Assembly: GCA_015179025.1 (NCBI GenBank)
Contig: WHUX01000234.1
Span: 1 to 64,000, forward strand
DNA from: Terfezia claveryi
Lineage: Eukaryota > Ascomycota > Pezizomycetes > Pezizales > Pezizaceae
Length of the DNA stretch: 64,000 nucleotides
Direction: 5' to 3'
Below the pieces are notes generated by a model. The model did no database searches and was not told the DNA's origin. It saw nothing but the letters and a program-made list of their open reading frames with translations. Both the position numbers and the translations under genes were made by a program. Below, piece by piece: positions 12,801-21,418 of the stretch (position 1 is its first letter; the number at the start of each line of letters is the position of its first letter).

Positions 12801-12987
12801 GGAAGTTGATCAGGGGGAAGTTGGGGCCAGTACAGTTACAATTCCGGGTGGGGATAAGGAGCAGGTAAATTCAACAAAAAGTCCGGTGATGGAGGATAAG
12901 GGGGTTGGGTGGGCTTGTTGTGGTGGACGAAAGATGCTATCAATGAATGAAGAGGTGGATAATGATGACGATCTGATGCCGGAGTAA
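9833..12987 (+). pseudogene. Large arginine-rich protein of the 13-kb element
   Basis: Translation starts at ATG 9833. Intron 1 fits 10064-10149 (GTATGT...ATTTTAG) and joins two frames exactly. Intron 2 fits 11475-11540 (GTAAGT...TTGGTAG) and also restores frame. Two nonsense codons remain, TAA at 11080 and TAG at 11677, each one C-to-T step from Gln. The restored length is about 1,000 codons. The N-terminal half is helical with no motif I recognise. The C-terminal third (12100-12700) is rich in RS, RD, RE and RG repeats like RNA- or DNA-binding proteins, and ends with two repeated IPGGDK...SPVMEDKG blocks. Its role is unknown; nucleic-acid binding is inferred from composition. Confidence 0.65.
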
Positions 12988-13211
12988 CGACACAAGATTA
13001 ATTTCTTATTTCTTGGCTCATTAGTAGTATGTTATTAGCTTTTTAGAGGAAAGGTCCATTAGTAGATGCCACTTTTGATTGATATTGAGCTTGCTACGCT
13101 ATAGAAACATGCACCAATGACTGGATTCTGAGGTTCGATGTGAATAGCTCATGGAGAGTGCCAAAAGATCTGAAATGTAGAGATGATACGTAGCAGAGTA
13201 TATTTCAAATC

Positions 13212-13241
13212 GAGAGTCAAACCAAATCCTGTCCGACTCTC
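13212..13241. repeat. Short hairpin downstream of the arginine-rich gene
   Basis: GAGAGTC (13212-13218) and GACTCTC (13235-13241) enclose a loop AAACCAAATCCTGTCC. This is a decayed copy of the 7705-7906 hairpins, placed about 225 bp after the stop codon of the gene ending at 12987. Confidence 0.75.
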
Positions 13242-13390
13242 AAAACTAGAGATAATATACAATGCACTAAATGAACGAAATCCCAAACAAATGCATCCGC
13301 AATCAAATGTTTTGGTAGACATTTATTCTGCTGTTGTCATTATGACAATTGTGTATACTTATAAAATATACAGCTCAAAATAACACTAGT

Positions 13391-13533
13391 AGCTCCGAAA
13401 ACAGGCTATGCACGTGCTAGCATCTCTAAGTTTAAAACGTTCTGAGATGCTAGCGTGTGCAGTTTCGGAGCAGTTTAGTACCAGACTCTTGCAGATAAAA
13501 GTTATCACTGCCAAGAGTCTGGGACCGAGAACA
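13391..13533. repeat. Right terminal inverted repeat with two hairpins
   Basis: CTCCGAAA (13393-13400) and TTTCGGAG (13463-13470) bound an inner stem (13411-13426 with 13444-13459, two mismatches). A second hairpin follows, CCAGACTCTTG (13481-13491) with CAAGAGTCTGG (13512-13522), and then the end CGAGAACA at 13533. It mirrors the left end. Confidence 0.85.
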
Positions 13534-13542
13534 ACATTATAC
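13534..13542. repeat. Right target-site duplication, ACATTATAC
   Basis: Exact copy of 461-469. Confidence 0.85.
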
Positions 13543-14569
13543 CACTATTTTCTTTAACCAACTTTAAGTCTTACCAAACTATAAAATTATTACAATCTAG
13601 GATTGCTATAGTATTTTCAGAAGTATATAGTATGACCTAACTTTATTCATAAGATCGATAAAGTTCAGCTACTTGGACAATGCTTTTGGTATTTATAGAG
13701 AAGTAGAATTACCACTCGAGTGATAATATGCTCCTTTTTGGTACAGTACTTATTCTACTTCTCCTATACTATCTATAACAACTACTACTAGCTATTATAG
13801 GTTCTCTAGAGGTCTACTCTATAAGCCTAATTATTATAAACTTAAGCTACTAACTATATATAGAACTATATGTACAGATGAACCTCATTACAAGTATACC
13901 TAATACAAGCATATATTCATTACAAGCATACCTCATGTGTTCCCCCATAGTAAATAAGCATATTTTTATTACAAGAATATTCTTATTTTTTTGGCTTAGT
14001 CACCATACATATGCTTGTAATATGAGTTGCGCGTTACTCAATTAGGTATGCTTGTTACTTAATTAGGTATGCTTATTGATAACAAATAAGCCCGCACAAC
14101 AGAGCACGCACAACTCTATAGATTACAAGTCCCACAAGCAAGCGCATACTTACAGTTTACTGAGTATATCTCTAAACCTAAAGTCCACATGGCGACATAT
14201 CAAACGCTGGTTTGAATCACACCTCCTCCATCCACACCTTGTGCAGCCCTAGCCCATATCGAAAGATTGCTCCTCTTCTCACTTCAAACTGAACCTACAG
14301 GCAATAGTACTGAGCTATAACATGCCTCCACTATGAGAAAAGCGCATTGAGCTTCTGAATCTTCAACACAAGCGTCACCATACTCAGCGCAGGATTACTG
14401 ATTTCCTGGGTCATTCTATATCCAGAACCTCCATCCTCTTCCTGATCTCTCCTATTATTTCTATAATTCCGAAGACCTACATAGAGCCCGAACTCCAGAT
14501 CTAGAGGTAGCTATGATTCCCAATATTTCTATAGCATGTACCTACTAATGTATCCTATACTTAGATGCC
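13543..14569. other. Intergenic DNA, nothing recognised
   Basis: AT-rich with short reiterations of CATTACAAGCATA-type words (13880-13990). No gene or transposon motif is visible. Confidence 0.5.
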
Positions 14570-14833
14570 ATGGTTAACCAGGAAAAAAAAGCCTGTCGGG
14601 CTGCTACTTATGCAAGTCAACTTGCAGTACATCACCATCAACAGAAACACACAGAGGTTCCAGAGCTGGAGGAGCTGAAGGAGCTGAAAGAGTTGGAGGA
14701 TGCGGATATAGAAGAAGAGCTAGAGGACTCAGATATAGAAGAGGAGCTGGAGACTTTAGATCAAGAGTTAATTATGGAAGCCGATGCGTTTGCAAAATTG
14801 AAGGCTTCAGTAATAGAAGATTCAACTGTATAG
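14570..14833 (+). CDS. Small acidic hypothetical protein or fragment
   Basis: An 87-codon frame with ATG start. Its second half is made of Glu/Leu repeats (ELEELKELKELED, DIEEELEDSDIEEELE), which would form an acidic coiled coil. No family is recognised. It could equally be the tail of a decayed transposon ORF, since many fungal transposases end in such acidic stretches. Confidence 0.3.
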   Translation: MVNQEKKACRAATYASQLAVHHHQQKHTEVPELEELKELKELEDADIEEELEDSDIEEELETLDQELIMEADAFAKLKASVIEDSTV

Positions 14834-15331
14834 AGATGGATGTCAATATGAAATAGCAGAGTTTAAAGAGCGTGTATATAAAAGTCATCGTCGGAAACTA
14901 GCTTAGTTATTTGTTCTTATCCTATTTAAGTTAGTTAGTTTTTGTTCCTTTCCTATTTAGGTTAATATATCACCTCTTGGCATGTAACATTCTCAAATTC
15001 TCTCATACAAAATTTTACTTTTCTTTCCCTTATAACTTCTTCAATTTTCAATTTATTTTAATTCTGAGAGCGAAGAGTTCTTCTGCAAGCCTAGTTCTAT
15101 TAATCTACGCTTTGATTTAATGATTTGGATATGTTGTTGTTGTGGAGTTAGAAAAGTTCGTAGATATCAATTTGGGGTCGTTTTCTTATTGCCTGCACCA
15201 TATCAGTGGGAATACAATTACCTGTCGGCAGCACATGCTTGATCATGAGCCAAGACAATAAGCAGGGCCTTGAGAGAAGATTACCCTGAAGCGTGACTGT
15301 GGCTACGGAAGCATATCAAGCCAAGGTATAG
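14834..15331. other. Intergenic DNA, nothing recognised
   Basis: No coding frame or repeat signature was found. Confidence 0.45.
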
Positions 15332-15392
15332 CTATAGGAGCACTAGTCTGGTTGCATGACCCCTCCGTCATGCAATCAGACTATAGGAGCAC
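15332..15392. mobile_element. 40-bp hairpin micro-insertion with direct repeats
   Basis: The insert 15344-15383 has arms TAGTCTGGTTGCATGAC and GTCATGCAATCAGACTA (one mismatch) around CCCTCC. It is flanked by TAGGAGCAC on both sides, and the whole direct repeat is 12 bp, CTATAGGAGCAC, at 15332-15343 and 15381-15392. Confidence 0.75.
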
Positions 15393-15469
15393 GTAATTAT
15401 AGCATGTCTCCATATCGGAGCGTATGGAGCAGTCATCCTTGTATGACTAGAGGCTAGGTGCGTACAGAT

Positions 15470-15519
15470 GTTAAAACCTAGTCTGGTTGGCACAACACCC
15501 TCCACAGGTTAAAACCTAG
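15470..15519. mobile_element. 29-bp micro-insertion with direct repeats
   Basis: The insert 15479-15507 begins TAGTCTGGTTGGCACAACAC. It is flanked by GTTAAAACC on both sides (12-bp overlap GTTAAAACCTAG at 15470-15481 and 15508-15519). Its first 26 bases recur at 33881. Confidence 0.7.
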
Positions 15520-16120
15520 AGAACATGTCTACGGAAGCACGTAAGGTCTAGGTACCGGTATGAGCACGTAATGTTAAGCACAGGAGCGAGTACAGCGATA
15601 GATAAAATTAGCGGAGGCTTCCCGGAAGCTCCAGTCTATAGATATGACCTATAGGAATAGGAATAGCAACAGGCGAGCGGAGAGATCCAAGTGTCCACTG
15701 AAGGAAGGTACGAACAGAGCGAGTTGGTCAAGAGCGAGTTGAATATGAAGAGAAGAAGATGTTCGCATACACAGTGAGTGCATGTATTGTATTGAGTGAA
15801 GTGATTGCTTCTATCCATCACTCGAACAAGTAGGAACATGAACGAGATATATATACATGTATGAGCGTACATCTAAAACATGAAGAAGGAGACGCACATG
15901 TCCGTTGCAAACCGTATAGCTAGGCATGAAGCAACGATATGAGTGCGAGCAAGGTGTGAGTACGCAATATGATGTGCAAGCCGCTGACGGCTACATATGG
16001 TATAGGTAGCAAGGCATGGGCGGAATGTATGTCATTCTAACACAGTCTACATATCGCATCGCGTAAAGAAAGGAATGCGCGGGGTATGCTGGGTATGCTA
16101 GATATGCTATATATACTTCC
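15520..16120. other. Intergenic DNA, nothing recognised
   Basis: No convincing gene. Short open frames lack motifs. Confidence 0.4.
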
Positions 16121-16185
16121 GAGTGTTAGGGCGAGTGTTAGGGCGAGTGTTAGAGCGATTGTTGGAGCGAGTGCGGGAGCGAGTG
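16121..16185. repeat. 12-bp tandem repeat, about 5 copies
   Basis: Units GTTAGGGCGAGT drift to GTTAGAGCGATT and GTTGGAGCGAGT. The unit resembles the array at 318-432. Confidence 0.7.
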
Positions 16186-16226
16186 TGTTGTATGTATATA
16201 TCTATTTCTCAATACTTCTGTACATA

Positions 16227-16795
16227 TACCGTATTAATTCGCAACTAAGAATGCTGTCTTATTCACAAACGGGCGGTCGGAGGGGCCTTAAATTTACTGT
16301 CTTATATGCGATACTAGCTTAAACAGGAGATACTTTCTTATAAAAGAAACTCCAAAAATGACGACAGTGGCATAATTGATATCTTTTTACACGATCTCCT
16401 CTCCAAGCGTAATTGTAGCATATTGCATGGCCTCTTCTTCAGTAATGTAATCTCCCTGCTCATTGTCACTTCCATCCGCTTCCTCCTCATCAAATCGCTG
16501 TCCGCCTGCTAGAATTCTGCAGTTTCAATACTGAGGTTGCGCGAGGTTTTTGACTGGTGGTTTGCGCACTGGGTCCAGGACGAGGTGCCTGCGGAATTGA
16601 AATTGTAACAAGTGATGGTGATGAGTGAAAGAAACCGGCAGCGCCAGTCTACGTTGACATTCCTATACTACTGTCCTATAAGAAAAATTTGCTGTCTTAA
16701 ACACGATTCGGATATCTCGGCCAAGTTTTATTCCTGTCTTATACACTAATACTGTCCCGCCGAGTAGTACTTTCTTAGTTGCGAATTAATACGGT
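16227..16795. mobile_element. Mariner/pogo-like deletion derivative, 569 bp
   Basis: Terminal inverted repeats CCGTATTAATTCGCAACTAA (from 16229) and its reverse complement ending at 16793 are flanked by TA on both sides, as in Tc1/mariner elements. Several CTGTCTTAT words lie inside both ends. On the minus strand near 16390-16510 an acidic tail RFDEEEADGSDNEQGDY can be read. It looks like the C-terminus of a transposase whose body has been deleted. Confidence 0.75.
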
Positions 16796-16801
16796 AATAC
16801 A

Positions 16802-17300
16802 ATGGATATTTCCGCTGCATGCATATTCAATGGCTGCAATAGCGGCTACGTAGCTCGCTGGTGTAATAGCGTCATTGATGCAAGCTGTGAGCGGGTGTGC
16901 ATAGTAGAAGAGAGCGAACTGGGGCCCTGGCCAGCAACGCCAGACGTGGAACCTATAAAGTTAACAACATCAATTGAGTTGATGATGCGAAGGGAACGAA
17001 CCTAACATCCAGACGTTGAGTTTATGTCAATCACCGTCCAGACGGCTTTTGTTGCCCCAATGGCGTCCAGATTGTTTTGCAACCCAGCCGGGCGTCCAGC
17101 TTGTGTTGCGACGCAGGACGCACAGGACGCACTCGCGCGAGCTCTCGCGTCCGGACGCCAATTTTTCTTTCTGATGTGCATAATGATGTATGTACACCAC
17201 AATGTGAAGCAAGATGTGAAGCAGTATGTGTACTACAATATAAAGTAAGATGTGAATCAAGATGTGAATGTTATAAGTGAACACAGCAGTGCATACTTTT
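16802..17300. other. Intergenic DNA with GCGTCCAG and GATGTGAA reiterations
   Basis: Words of the type GGCGTCCAG recur at 17000-17155, and AGATGTGAA recurs at 17205-17270. No gene is recognised. Confidence 0.4.
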
Positions 17301-17308
17301 GTGTTCAC

Positions 17309-17640
17309 TTAAAACATCATATAATGTGTACATATAATAGTGAACCAGAACGTGAATGTCCTTTTACTCACTTTTCTTGTACCATAGTGGTAGTTGAGGA
17401 GCGCTTTCCTGTTCCACTTAAGCACCCTCCCCTTCCCTGTCCCTTCAACCTCCCTTTCTGCCTTCCTCTCCCTTGTCCAGGCCTGCTTTATTCTCCCCTC
17501 TGTTATTAGGGTACAGCGGACTTCTGCCTCTGCTCCCCTCTTAGCTATCCTATCTGCCTTCTCATTCACGAAAATTCCAAGGTGAGCTTTTACCCATCCC
17601 AAGGTCACTGCATCTGGTCCGAGCGTTCAATCATATTATT
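17309..17640 (-). pseudogene. LINE RNase H fragment
   Basis: The minus strand encodes GWVKAHLGIFVNEKADRIAK followed by a helical basic tail. WVxxHxGxxxNEKAD is the C-terminal motif of RNase H domains in fungal Tad1-like LINEs. The frame has no RT upstream in its 5' direction, so this is a solitary fragment. Confidence 0.75.
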
Positions 17641-18050
17641 GACCACCCACTTTAGATGTTTAGTCCGTGCCTTGCCTGTTTTTCCTGACCAACAGGTTAT
17701 GATCTGAAAGATTCCAGAGTGTTTTGCAATTTTCTAACCTCAGAAAACCCTCGTGTCGGAGTTGACTTAACGGGAAGAGTAACCCTGGCTGCCATTGAGG
17801 AGGATCGGATCAAACTACTTTCATTGATATCCATTTCCAACTACAAATTTAAAAAGGAATATTTATAGAGGTCGCCCCACCACACTCTTTACGCCATCTC
17901 AAACAATCACATCCATAGCATCGTCTGACAAAAAGGGATATGAACCAGAAAAAAAAAAAAATACTGCATGCAACAACCTGGCAGATTTCGAACTCTCGAG
18001 CTTCGCTTTGCAGTCATGCCAGTGTATATATTCTCGGATTCCCTTCATCT
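17641..18050. other. Intergenic DNA, nothing recognised
   Basis: No gene or repeat signature is visible apart from the A-run near 17947. Confidence 0.4.
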
Positions 18051-19902
18051 TCATTCTTCATCCACCCAATCCTCATCCTGAATTTTGTTGTCATACTTGT
18101 CATCATCCTCATCTTCAGCATTACCATCCACGTCTCCATCCTCATACTCTTTGCCCCTCTCATCTCCATCCTCCCCCTGTAATCTTTGTTTCTTAAACCC
18201 AATAAATGAGGTGCAGCGATCATTGCCTACCAACACCCCATGCCGCACCCGCTTTCTAGTACTTCGGGTTTTCTTTTCCCCAACTCCTACTACAAGCTCC
18301 TGTCTAACCCTGTTCAATAGGCTCGCACTCCGCTCTCTAACCCCTGCAATCCAATTTTCCAACACCTTTTTTGCTCGAACCCTCGCTCGTTTTTTCCGCA
18401 TATTTAGGCTTTCCTCCAAAATGTCCTGAGCTAATAATTCTAAATCATATTCCACTCCCTCCTGGGAACTGCCTATTTCTGAGTCTGTCCCCAGAATATC
18501 GTACAACCCTAGTACAAACTTAGCACCCTGGACCACCTTGTTATCCTCTAGAAAGGATATTTTCGCTGTGCAGAATAAATCTAGAGTGGGGTCACCATTG
18601 CCATCTATAGTATCTTCCGGGGACCGCTGGCGATAGCGATAGAGTGTTGCGGTTATGGGGCAATCAGGGGTGGAAATAAAATTCCGAGGGCGTCGGTGGC
18701 TAAGAAGTAGGTTTCGAGAGCGAACTCGAGTTTCTCCAGGATAGGGTTATTGTCAATGTCTTTAGGGTCCGGTGGGGGGGGGGGGTTGGTATAGGAGGCC
18801 ATGAGTTTTGGGTATCGGCATCTCGTGGTTCCTCTACTTCCTGCTCCTCCACTGCGTCTCCAGGCCAATGAAACATATTTGCTTTGGCCTTCCAGCATTT
18901 GACCTTCTCTTCGGTGATAGGGTTTGTGTAATCTCCGTTAACCTTCTGCTCCATCAACTTAATCAATAGCACAACTTTTGTAACATTCTCTGTACCTGTT
19001 AAGAATAATCGTGCATCCTCCATCAAGGATGGCCACAACTCCGAAAACCCCACCTCTACCGCCAATATTGGAAAGTTGTCGGAAAGTCGTCCAAATGCTA
19101 CATCTGGAATCTTTTTCGCTGTCCGTGAAAGTTCGGATCCTGTGTCACATTTAGGAGTAAAGTTGCTAAATTCCCAATTAGCCCGACAACGCAAGCCCAA
19201 TTTACGAAGACCACCAGGAGAAATCCTCACTACGCCTTGGATTGCCTCGGACATAATGAATGATGAGCATGCTTCGTGCCAGGGGCTGGGCATGCATTTG
19301 ACTATCAAGCTGGGTATGGAAATTGTTTGTCCGCCGGTGTCCTTGACCAACGTGTATGCATGGGTGAAGTAGTTCAATCGAGCATCGTGAGTATTGGCTT
19401 CGAGAAGCTCGGGGAAGGTTCGCAACCATGCTTCGTATTCATCAGACGAGACATTGGGATATACAATATTGCTGCCGTAGTCAGACGAGATAAGTGTGCG
19501 AAGAATCGTGGGGGTGAGGTCTTGGAGGGAAAGGGGTTCGACTGGAGCAAATGGAACTTCAAGCCTATCCTGAGCAGGCGAGGGTTCCAAATCCAATAAT
19601 GGCAAAACGGGGCCTGGCGAAAATGGGAGGGGGAGGGGCTGTTGAGCAGCAGGGCTGCTTGGAGGAGGTGTAAGGGGTACTGCAACTTGATTGTCTGCTG
19701 TAATTTTGCAGGCACGGATATGGATATCTGGTGCAGCAGGTGCAGTTGCCAGGCTAGGCCTTACAACACTAGACAGATTATCGCTGACAGACAACTTGGT
19801 TCGCCGGCTGTACCGGCAGTCGCTCGGTCTCCATGTCGAGGTGGGGGGCATTTCATAGACACACGGCATAGCGACGGACGTGCACACGGTATACGGGTGC
19901 AT
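18051..19902 (-). pseudogene. Frameshifted gene resembling PD-(D/E)XK-type proteins
   Basis: The longest part (19902 to about 18780) encodes a proline-rich N-terminus, then a folded region with SSDEYEAWLRTFPELLEA and PDVAFGRLSDNFPILAVEVG, then an acidic segment. The spacing of PD and the hydrophobic ExG pair (AVEVGFSE) recalls PD-(D/E)XK nuclease folds; this is similarity by eye, not proof. Coding character continues in other frames (about 18780-18650, then 18640-18051, with basic then very acidic tails). The first break coincides with a run of 12 G at 18770-18781. It is either a host gene with frameshifts or part of an unrecognised transposon. An alternative upstream start in another frame (19988) would also need a frameshift. 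Confidence 0.5.
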
Positions 19903-20139
19903 ATCGCTTCCTCAGGATCTAGATGCAGCGTAATGTAACTTGGGAACGCCGTAAGGAGTCGTAAAATATGTGTGATAGGTGCCGTCAAAATGCTGAATAT
20001 ATTTGAGGTGTTGGGGTGTTGTTGTTTGTTTGTGTGAGTGAACAGGGGAAGTTGTCGGTTTCGCCAAGTGTGAGATTTGAAAGCTTGTCTGGAAAAGCGC
20101 TTGAGTCACATGATGTTGTGGCGCAACGTCACGTGTCAT

Positions 20140-20683
20140 TCATCATACAGGCCTCGTGGCGTATAAGAAACCTCGTGTTATAGAAACCGGTGCCGCCGAA
20201 ATTTGTATGGGAAATTAAGTCTTTGCTTAGTAACACATGAAGTTTCTTATAACGAAGTTGTACCTAGTTGGTCCATGTCGCAACGATTACCTCGTGAAAA
20301 TTGTTTCTCCACCAGTTTACAGTGAAATAAAGTGAATAAAGTCTGATTTTACTTGCCGAAGTTGCCTCTATTCAGATAAACTGTTTTTCAATTAAAGGTA
20401 GCATAGCGCCCTGCCAAAGCCGCGATATATTCATCTGGTGAGAGGAATGTGCAGGAATAGATGGCCTACCTTTAGTACCGAATAACACTAAGATAAGTAT
20501 GTCTACCTAAACTTGTATGTTGCAACCAACCGCCGAACTGTCTCGAGACTTGGAATGCTGAATGTTGAGAGCGAGGGTTTGGACGGTCGATAGGTACATA
20601 GGCCCGCTCTTTTCTGCTTCTTCAATAATTTTAATCTCCATCGATACATGAGCATCACGATCAATACAAACAATCTTCTACCA
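20140..20683. other. Intergenic DNA with a possible decayed inverted repeat
   Basis: TATAAGAAACCTCGTG near 20162 and TGAAGTTTCTTATAACGAAG near 20238 form a weak inverted pair. No gene is recognised. Confidence 0.35.
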
Positions 20684-20734
20684 TGTTCTCGTGCCCAGAC
20701 CGATTTATTTGAGTGGTAGCTTAAATCGGTCTGG
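20684..20734. repeat. Second terminus of the 13-kb element type
   Basis: TGTTCTCGTGCCCAGACCGA at 20684 matches the 13-kb element terminus at 15 of its first 17 bases. A hairpin follows with arms CCAGACCGATTTA (20695-20707) and TAAATCGGTCTGG (20722-20734). A GCGCTAGC word and CTCCGAG follow inside, as in the 13-kb element. No partner end was found, so this is a remnant. Confidence 0.65.
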
Positions 20735-20767
20735 AACTCGAGGGTCTGATCGAGACTATCTGGAACT
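20730..20767. mobile_element. 20-bp micro-insertion with 9-bp direct repeats
   Basis: TCTGGAACT occurs at 20730-20738 and 20759-20767. Between them lies CGAGGGTCTGATCGAGACTA (20739-20758), whose last 19 bases equal one arm of the 46-bp hairpin at 42031. It interrupts the terminus described at 20684. Confidence 0.7.
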
Positions 20768-21240
20768 TAGAACTATGCTTCCCAGATCCTGTTAGCGCTA
20801 GCTGCTCACACTTAGTCTCGTGCCTCAGACTGCTCCGAGGTGGGTGCTCGCCGCGAACTAGGGTATATTCCCTATGGGAACCTTCAGTCTGCTATATACA
20901 CATAAGTAGGCGCCATCCACACCTACTGCGAATAAATCAGAATGACGTCCAAGTGAACGCATAGAGCCAAAATGAGAAGCGATGAACATGAGTCACATGA
21001 GGTCATAACAATATGCATAAAACAAGAAATCAGTACTACATGTGAACAGTACCGCATATGGAATAATCATATCAGCACGTGCTAGGTAACTTAGTTTACC
21101 TGCACAACCACACGAGGGCTGGAGCAGGCTTTTTAGCACCTGAGCAGCTAGTGGCTTTTGCTGGAGCAGTTAGTTGATTGTTTATGTAATACCTAGGTTG
21201 CCGGAGCAGCTAGTGGCTTTTTATGTAATACCTAGTATGA

Positions 21241-21315
21241 TCTATATGCCTCACCCAACCAGACTAGCCTTACCTAGTGAATTTAATATACTGTAAGATA
21301 GTGCCAACCAGACTA
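21241..21315. mobile_element. Two micro-insertions ending CAACCAGACTA
   Basis: CAACCAGACTA at 21249-21259 lies between GCCTCACC and GCCTTACC (7 of 8 identical). GTGCCAACCAGACTA at 21301-21315 is the same terminal sequence as at 32343, but its flanks match only weakly. Confidence 0.45.
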
Positions 21316-21418
21316 CGTTAGACTATGTTAGATAAAAAAGAGTATGGTTTGAAAATATTAAGCTTTCTTTGAATGACTTCTCTTTAGAGAAATAATAGAA
21401 ACTACTTTAAAATGACGA

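Larger units (their letters stand above)
470..13533. mobile_element. 13-kb DNA transposon with palindromic ends, DUF6589 and RecQ genes
   Basis: The left end reads TGCTCTCGTGACCAGACTCT inward. The reverse complement of the right end reads TGTTCTCGGTCCCAGACTCT, and 17 of the first 22 positions are identical. The element is flanked by a perfect 9-bp direct repeat ACATTATAC (461-469 and 13534-13542). Each end carries two nested palindromes in mirrored order. Inside are four genes: DUF6589-like (+), RecQ-like (-), glycine-rich (-) and arginine-rich (+). Hairpins of one family sit at the 3' side of each gene. All genes contain nonsense codons, so the copy is probably immobile by itself. I know of no named superfamily with this exact combination, but I cannot search. 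The boundaries and duplication are read directly; that the DUF6589 protein is the transposase is inference. Confidence 0.85.

Noticed and set aside
20811..20840. Another TAGTCTCG micro-insertion
   Set aside because: TAGTCTCGTGCCTCAGAC looks similar, but no matching direct repeat flanks it.
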